Positions 28,101 to 30,395 of a DNA stretch of 30,395 nt are shown here, piece by piece. Below the pieces are notes generated by a model. It did no database searches and was not told the origin of the DNA. It saw only the letters and a program-made list of their open reading frames with translations. The stretch covers positions 1-30,395 of the forward strand of contig CALGUD010000024.1 in assembly GCA_937901915.1 (NCBI GenBank), written 5' to 3'. The stretch is from an uncultured Flavobacteriaceae bacterium. Lineage in GTDB: Bacteria > Bacteroidota > Bacteroidia > Flavobacteriales > Flavobacteriaceae. The number at the start of each line of letters is the position of its first letter. Positions within the stretch are counted from its first letter, which is position 1. The translations under genes and the position numbers were made by a program.

Positions 28101-28290
28101 GGATAATTACACTTTCTAAAATAGTAGCTGCGTTTGCACCCGGGTAGGTTGCCCTTACCTGCACAGTAGGAGGTGCAATATCCGGGTATTGTGTAACGGG
28201 TAAAGCAGAAAGCCCCAAAACCCCTAATATTAAAATTATTATGGAGACTACGGTTGATAATACCGGACGTTCTATAAAAGTTTTTATCAT
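25156..28290 (-). CDS. RND multidrug efflux transporter, HAE1/AcrB family
   Basis: This 1044-aa inner-membrane proton-driven exporter is close in length to AcrB (1049). It starts MIKTFIERPVLSTVVSIIIL, with the first membrane helix and the QYPDIAPPTVQV porter segment. The proton-relay Asp pair is visible at residues 405-406 (GIVVDDAIVVVE) and the relay Lys at 939 (LLGLLAKNAILIVEFA), which match AcrB D407/D408 and K940. Two sets of membrane helices and two large periplasmic loops are present, so it is the drug type and not the metal (CusA) type. It lies between the membrane-fusion protein (3-nt gap) and the outer-membrane factor. The substrate is not predictable from sequence. No damage is seen. 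Confidence 0.96.
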   Translation of the reverse strand: MIKTFIERPVLSTVVSIIILILGVLGLSALPVTQYPDIAPPTVQVRATYPGANAATILESVIIPIEEQINGVEGMTYITSTASNNGSASIQVFFEQDVDPDIAAVNVQNRVARATPLLPREVSQSGVITQKQQTSALMFMSIYSENEDYDDVFVQNYLKINVLPELQRVKGVGDVNVFGSKDYSMRIWLQPEKLAAYNLIPTDVIAALNEQSLEAAAGSLGENNGEAFQYTIRYGGRFKTEEQYRNIVIKALDNGQFLRLEDVADVEMGALSYSSVSFTKGFPGVNMAIYQTPGSNAQDIILTIREKLEELKADFPEGMKYYVNYDTNDFLTSSIGKVKTTLIEAFILVFIVVFIFLQDFRSTLIPAIAVPVSIIGTFFFLNLFGYSINLLTLFALVLAIGIVVDDAIVVVEAVHAKLEKGAKNAKDATVTAMSEITGAIISITLVMAAVFIPVTFIQGPTGVFYEQFGVTLIVAIFISAVNALTLSPALCALFLKPEDHDEEGKKKNLLQRFYSAFNAAFNATTKRYVRSLSFLYKNKWVTAAILIAAGGAIWWASSTTPTGFVPNEDRGIVFANIELPVGATIDRTYSVGKELYEKSKDIPGIDGASVVSGFSMLSGAGSNYALAFFKLKPWNDRDKSQSVDSISAKLSGIAAGISDADILFFSPPSVPGFSASAGFEMKLLDRSGGSFKDLDLATKDYLSKLMERPEIQYAQTSFTTNYPQYEIELNVPKAKEAGVPISSIFSTLQGYIGGVYAADFSRFGKQYRVYVQALPEDRASKEDIDQLFVRTASGQMAPMNSFVTLNNIYGPQSVTRFNLFNSASVNGTAAPGYSTGDAIKAVQEVSATELSTNYDVAFSGLTREEINAGDQTTMIFILSIVFVYFILAAQYESYLLPLAVLFSLPLGIMGAYLSTKLAGLENNIYFQIALIMLLGLLAKNAILIVEFAIQRRREGESIVDAAFHAAQVRLRPILMTSFAFIFGLLPLVLSSGVGAIGNRSIGTGAAGGLLIGTVLGVFVIPILFILFQWLQEKISSKPKIETAN

Positions 28291-28293
28291 AAT

Positions 28294-29412
28294 TTAATTT
28301 TTAAAAACAGTATTTAACGAATTTACTATACTGTCTAGCGAAACCGGTTGAGGGGTTACAGGCGTATTGTTGCTTAGCTTTGCAACTCCTTTGGCTATAA
28401 TTTCATTACCTTCTTCAACTCCCTTTTTAACAATGATCAGGTTTTCTACCCTGTCTTTTGCTTGAATAAGTGTTCTTATGGCAGTTTGTTTTTCTGATAC
28501 TCTAAAAATAAAAAGCTGTCCCTGTTGCTCAAATGTGGCAACTTCAGGAATTACCAATGCATTTTCATAAACCTGCGGAATTAAGATTTTGCCGCTGTTT
28601 CCATTGGTTAACAATCCGTTGTTCTGAAAAATAGCCCTGAAACTTACGGTTCCTGTTGTCTGATTGATTTGTCCGGTTACAGTTTCAATAACACCTTCAT
28701 TTTCAAATATGGCGCCGTTGGCGAGTTCAAATTTAACTTTAGGAAAATTTTTAATTTTTTCGGAAAGGGTATTCCCTTCTGCAGTTTGCAAAAAGTTTAA
28801 ATATTCTTTTTCATTCATGGAGAAAAACACATACACTTCTTCAACGTCTGAAACAATAGCTAAAGGAGTAGGGTCGGCAGGGCTTACTAAATTACCTTCC
28901 CTGTAATTTATTTTGCCCACCACACCATCAACCGCACTGCGAATATTTGCATAATCAATGTTTGCCTGTATGCTTCGGTAATTACTCTGTGCCTGAGCCA
29001 GGTTGGCTTTGGCAGTTTCTAACTGTGCATTGCCAATAATGTTCTTTTCTACTAAAGGGGTAATTTTATTAACTTCAACCTGGGCAGCGTCAATACGGGA
29101 TTTGGCTGCCTGAGCATCCTGGGTTAATGACTGCGTTTCTATTTGAAACAGTAATTGGCCTTTTTTAACGCTTTGCCCTTCATCTACCAATACCTTTTTA
29201 ACATAGCCGGGTACTTTTGCCCTTATTTCGCTATTAATGGTACCTTCAACACTTGCCGGATAGCTTTTATAGCTTGTCACTGTCCGGAGACTTACTTTAA
29301 CTGTTGGAAAGGGAGTAGCCTGTTGTGTTTGTTGCTCAGGTTTCTTTTCACAACCAGCAAGAAATAATATTAAAAAAACCAAGCTTACTATGCATATAAT
29401 GTTAGATTTCAT
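28294..29412 (-). CDS. RND efflux periplasmic adaptor (membrane-fusion) lipoprotein
   Basis: This 372-aa adaptor joins the inner-membrane pump to the outer-membrane duct. The N-terminus is a lipoprotein signal with LAGC and acylated Cys at 21. A lipoyl-like half (VEGTINSEIRAKVPGYVKKV) and its partner (ANIRSAVDGVVGKINYREGN) enclose a short alpha-hairpin at about 90-145 with Gln/Ala-rich helices. Beta-barrel (about 185-270, including NGNSGKILIPQ) and membrane-proximal (about 285-350) regions follow. This order is that of AcrA/MexA proteins. The ATG overlaps the last 11 nt of the regulator gene, and the stop lies 3 nt before the pump start, so translation of the operon is tightly coupled. Confidence 0.94.
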   Translation of the reverse strand: MKSNIICIVSLVFLILFLAGCEKKPEQQTQQATPFPTVKVSLRTVTSYKSYPASVEGTINSEIRAKVPGYVKKVLVDEGQSVKKGQLLFQIETQSLTQDAQAAKSRIDAAQVEVNKITPLVEKNIIGNAQLETAKANLAQAQSNYRSIQANIDYANIRSAVDGVVGKINYREGNLVSPADPTPLAIVSDVEEVYVFFSMNEKEYLNFLQTAEGNTLSEKIKNFPKVKFELANGAIFENEGVIETVTGQINQTTGTVSFRAIFQNNGLLTNGNSGKILIPQVYENALVIPEVATFEQQGQLFIFRVSEKQTAIRTLIQAKDRVENLIIVKKGVEEGNEIIAKGVAKLSNNTPVTPQPVSLDSIVNSLNTVFKN

Positions 29413-29920
29413 TATTTTTTATTTGAATGGAGTTAAGATTTTCTTTTAAATTGGTAAGGTTTTCAATTATGGATTCGATTACAGATATATAATGTTTTCC
29501 AAATTGTAAGTTGCTGTTGTTTTCGTCATAGATGTGATTATGCTTTAATAAACCTACTTTATAATTTGATACTTTTTCATGAAGGATTTTTTCTTTTTTC
29601 CAGGTATCAATTTTAGCATCTATTCTATTTTTTATTTGGTCGGCATCTATTTTAAAGTATCTTTTTCGATCACCGGATTTTGTGAAATAGGTGACACTAC
29701 CTGCATTTTGAAGTAACTGAAGATTTGTTGAAACGGAACTTTTACTCGCATTTAACCTTTCAGTAATTTCATCAAAGGAAGCCCCCTGATCCCCTATTAA
29801 AACCAGATAGGCAAAAATCCTGGCCGATAGGGGGGGCATTGCTTCTGAAAGTTCGAAGTATACGCCCAGTTCCTCTACCAATGCCTGTTGTTGTTGTAAT
29901 AATTGTTCTGAATATTGCAT
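29402..29920 (-). CDS. GbsR/MarR-family transcriptional regulator
   Basis: This 172-aa winged-helix regulator is the first gene of the efflux operon. The ATG at 29920 (MQYSEQLLQQQQ) is preferred over an upstream in-frame TTG because the promoter -7 box overlaps that longer start. Residues of about 28-95 carry the winged helix: LSARIFAYLVLIG, then SFDEITERLNASKSSVSTNLQLLQ, then a wing with KSGDRKRYF. The GbsR-type beginning (VEELGVYFELSEAMPPLSARI) separates it from ordinary MarR proteins. The C-terminus is a helical dimerisation region. Its last 11 nt overlap the adaptor gene. A perfect dyad at the promoter is a likely operator, implying autoregulation of the whole operon. The inducer is unknown. 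Confidence 0.9.
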   Translation of the reverse strand: MQYSEQLLQQQQALVEELGVYFELSEAMPPLSARIFAYLVLIGDQGASFDEITERLNASKSSVSTNLQLLQNAGSVTYFTKSGDRKRYFKIDADQIKNRIDAKIDTWKKEKILHEKVSNYKVGLLKHNHIYDENNSNLQFGKHYISVIESIIENLTNLKENLNSIQIKNNEI

Positions 29921-29939
29921 CAAAAATCTAAATATTGAG

Positions 29940-29971
29940 CAAAAGTACAATTGGTTCGTCTATGAACGAAC
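29940..29971 (-). promoter_or_regulatory. Promoter and candidate operator of the efflux operon
   Basis: On the minus strand TACTTTTG (29947-29940) matches the TAnnTTTG -7 consensus, 19 nt before the regulator ATG. Immediately upstream, positions 29954-29971 form a perfect 18-bp dyad GTTCGT-N6-ACGAAC, placed in the region between -7 and -33. The size and place suit a MarR-type dimer blocking RNA polymerase. Binding by the adjacent GbsR-like protein is inferred, and the distal TetR protein is an alternative ligand. Confidence 0.6.
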
Positions 29972-30017
29972 TAAAAGAAGTTAATTTGTTGTTAAGATTA
30001 AATTGGAATGATGGAGG

Positions 30018-30077
30018 CCGGATGACCGGTGCGGGATGTGAAAAAAGCGCGAAGTATGATTTTTTTGATTTTACAAA
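30018..30077. repeat. Dispersed repeat type B, copy 2
   Basis: CCGGATGACCGGTGCGGG...GATTTTACAAA is a diverged copy of 21268-21325, including the A-run/hairpin/T-run part. It again precedes a type A repeat, here by about 34 bp. Confidence 0.72.
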
Positions 30078-30111
30078 AACTCGTCACAACGATGATACAA
30101 TTTAAACAAGT

Positions 30112-30233
30112 GTCATCCTGAGGAACGAACCCAATTATTGAGTGAGTGACGTGAGGATCTGCTGTTATTTTAAGATAAGATTTAGCTTCGCTGAACCTTC
30201 GGTTTCTCAGTCGTTACACTCCATACCGATGAC
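30112..30233. repeat. Dispersed palindromic repeat type A, copy 4
   Basis: GTCATCCTGAGGAACGAACCC...GTGAGGATCTG on the left and TAGCTTCGCTGAACCTTCGG plus GTCGTTACACTCCATACCGATGAC on the right match copies 1 and 2. It ends 5 bp before the stop codon of the partial gene at the right edge, so it could also serve as that gene's 3' structure. Confidence 0.88.
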
Positions 30234-30237
30234 GTAT

Positions 30238-30395
30238 TTACCTAACATTCTGATATGCTGTAAGTTGATATCCCATTTCATTCGCTGTTTTCAATAGCCA
30301 TTTTTCTTTTTGAAGGTTTATTTTTTCCTCATATAGCTTGATTCCTTTTTCTGTGTAATCCAGCCCTTTGACCATTAATCTCCAATAGAGTACAG
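30238..30395 (-). CDS. C-terminal fragment of an unrecognised protein, cut by the window edge
   Basis: The minus strand is open for 51 codons from the right edge to a TAA at 30240-30238. The reading is VLYWRLMVKGLDYTEKG..., then a Lys/Glu-rich, probably helical stretch, ending GYQLTAYQNVR. The composition looks like a real coding end, and the pattern W-R-x-M/L-x-x-x-G-x-x-Y vaguely recalls C-termini of some transposases, but I cannot place it in a family. Only the 3' end is present, so the start, length and function are unknown. Confidence 0.5.
   Translation of the reverse strand, partial: VLYWRLMVKGLDYTEKGIKLYEEKINLQKEKWLLKTANEMGYQLTAYQNVR

Noticed and set aside
29921..29950. Longer N-terminus for the GbsR/MarR regulator (TTG at 29950)
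   Set aside because: That start overlaps the promoter -7 box TACTTTTG, so it cannot be within the transcript. The ATG at 29920 fits the family.

Overview
The window looks like a chromosomal piece of a gliding member of the Flavobacteriaceae (Bacteroidota). The evidence is a SprB-type giant adhesin with a type B type IX secretion (T9SS) sorting domain, PorP/SprF-family outer-membrane proteins, TAnnTTTG-type -7 promoter elements, and little Shine-Dalgarno sequence. I cannot name the species.

Layout. (1) Positions 1-227 hold an 86-bp tandem repeat carrying two hairpins, immediately downstream of the first operon. (2) Positions 231-19164 are one tight minus-strand operon, read right to left: a 463-aa Ig/PKD-like protein with a T9SS type B tail; a 703-aa PorP/SprF barrel extended by a Pro-rich spacer and two SPOR-like domains; a 4808-aa adhesin with about 43 SprB-type repeats; and a 318-aa PorP/SprF protein. 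Gaps between genes are 3, 18 and 25 nt. The order matches the sprC-sprD-sprB-sprF block of the Flavobacterium johnsoniae gliding operon. (3) Positions 19571-22474 hold plus-strand housekeeping genes: glnS, folB, and tRNA-Cys with a strong terminator. The gap between glnS and folB is filled by short dispersed palindromic repeats. (4) Positions 22561-23006 hold a dispersed repeat that is split in two by a frameshifted small GIY-YIG nuclease gene. (5) Positions 23121-29920 are a minus-strand efflux operon: GbsR/MarR-type regulator, membrane-fusion lipoprotein, HAE1/AcrB-type RND pump, outer-membrane factor lipoprotein, and a TetR regulator at the far end. A perfect dyad sits at its promoter. (6) Positions 30018-30395 hold another copy of the repeat pair and the C-terminal end of an unrecognised minus-strand gene cut by the window edge.

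How the parts work together. The first operon encodes a mobile surface adhesin, its probable outer-membrane partner (SprF), and a barrel that appears able to reach the peptidoglycan. The second is a self-regulated tripartite drug or toxic-compound exporter. The least explained material is the family of short inverted repeats. Their arms keep pairing while changing sequence, and one copy encloses a GIY-YIG gene. This is the best candidate here for an undescribed mobile or structural system.
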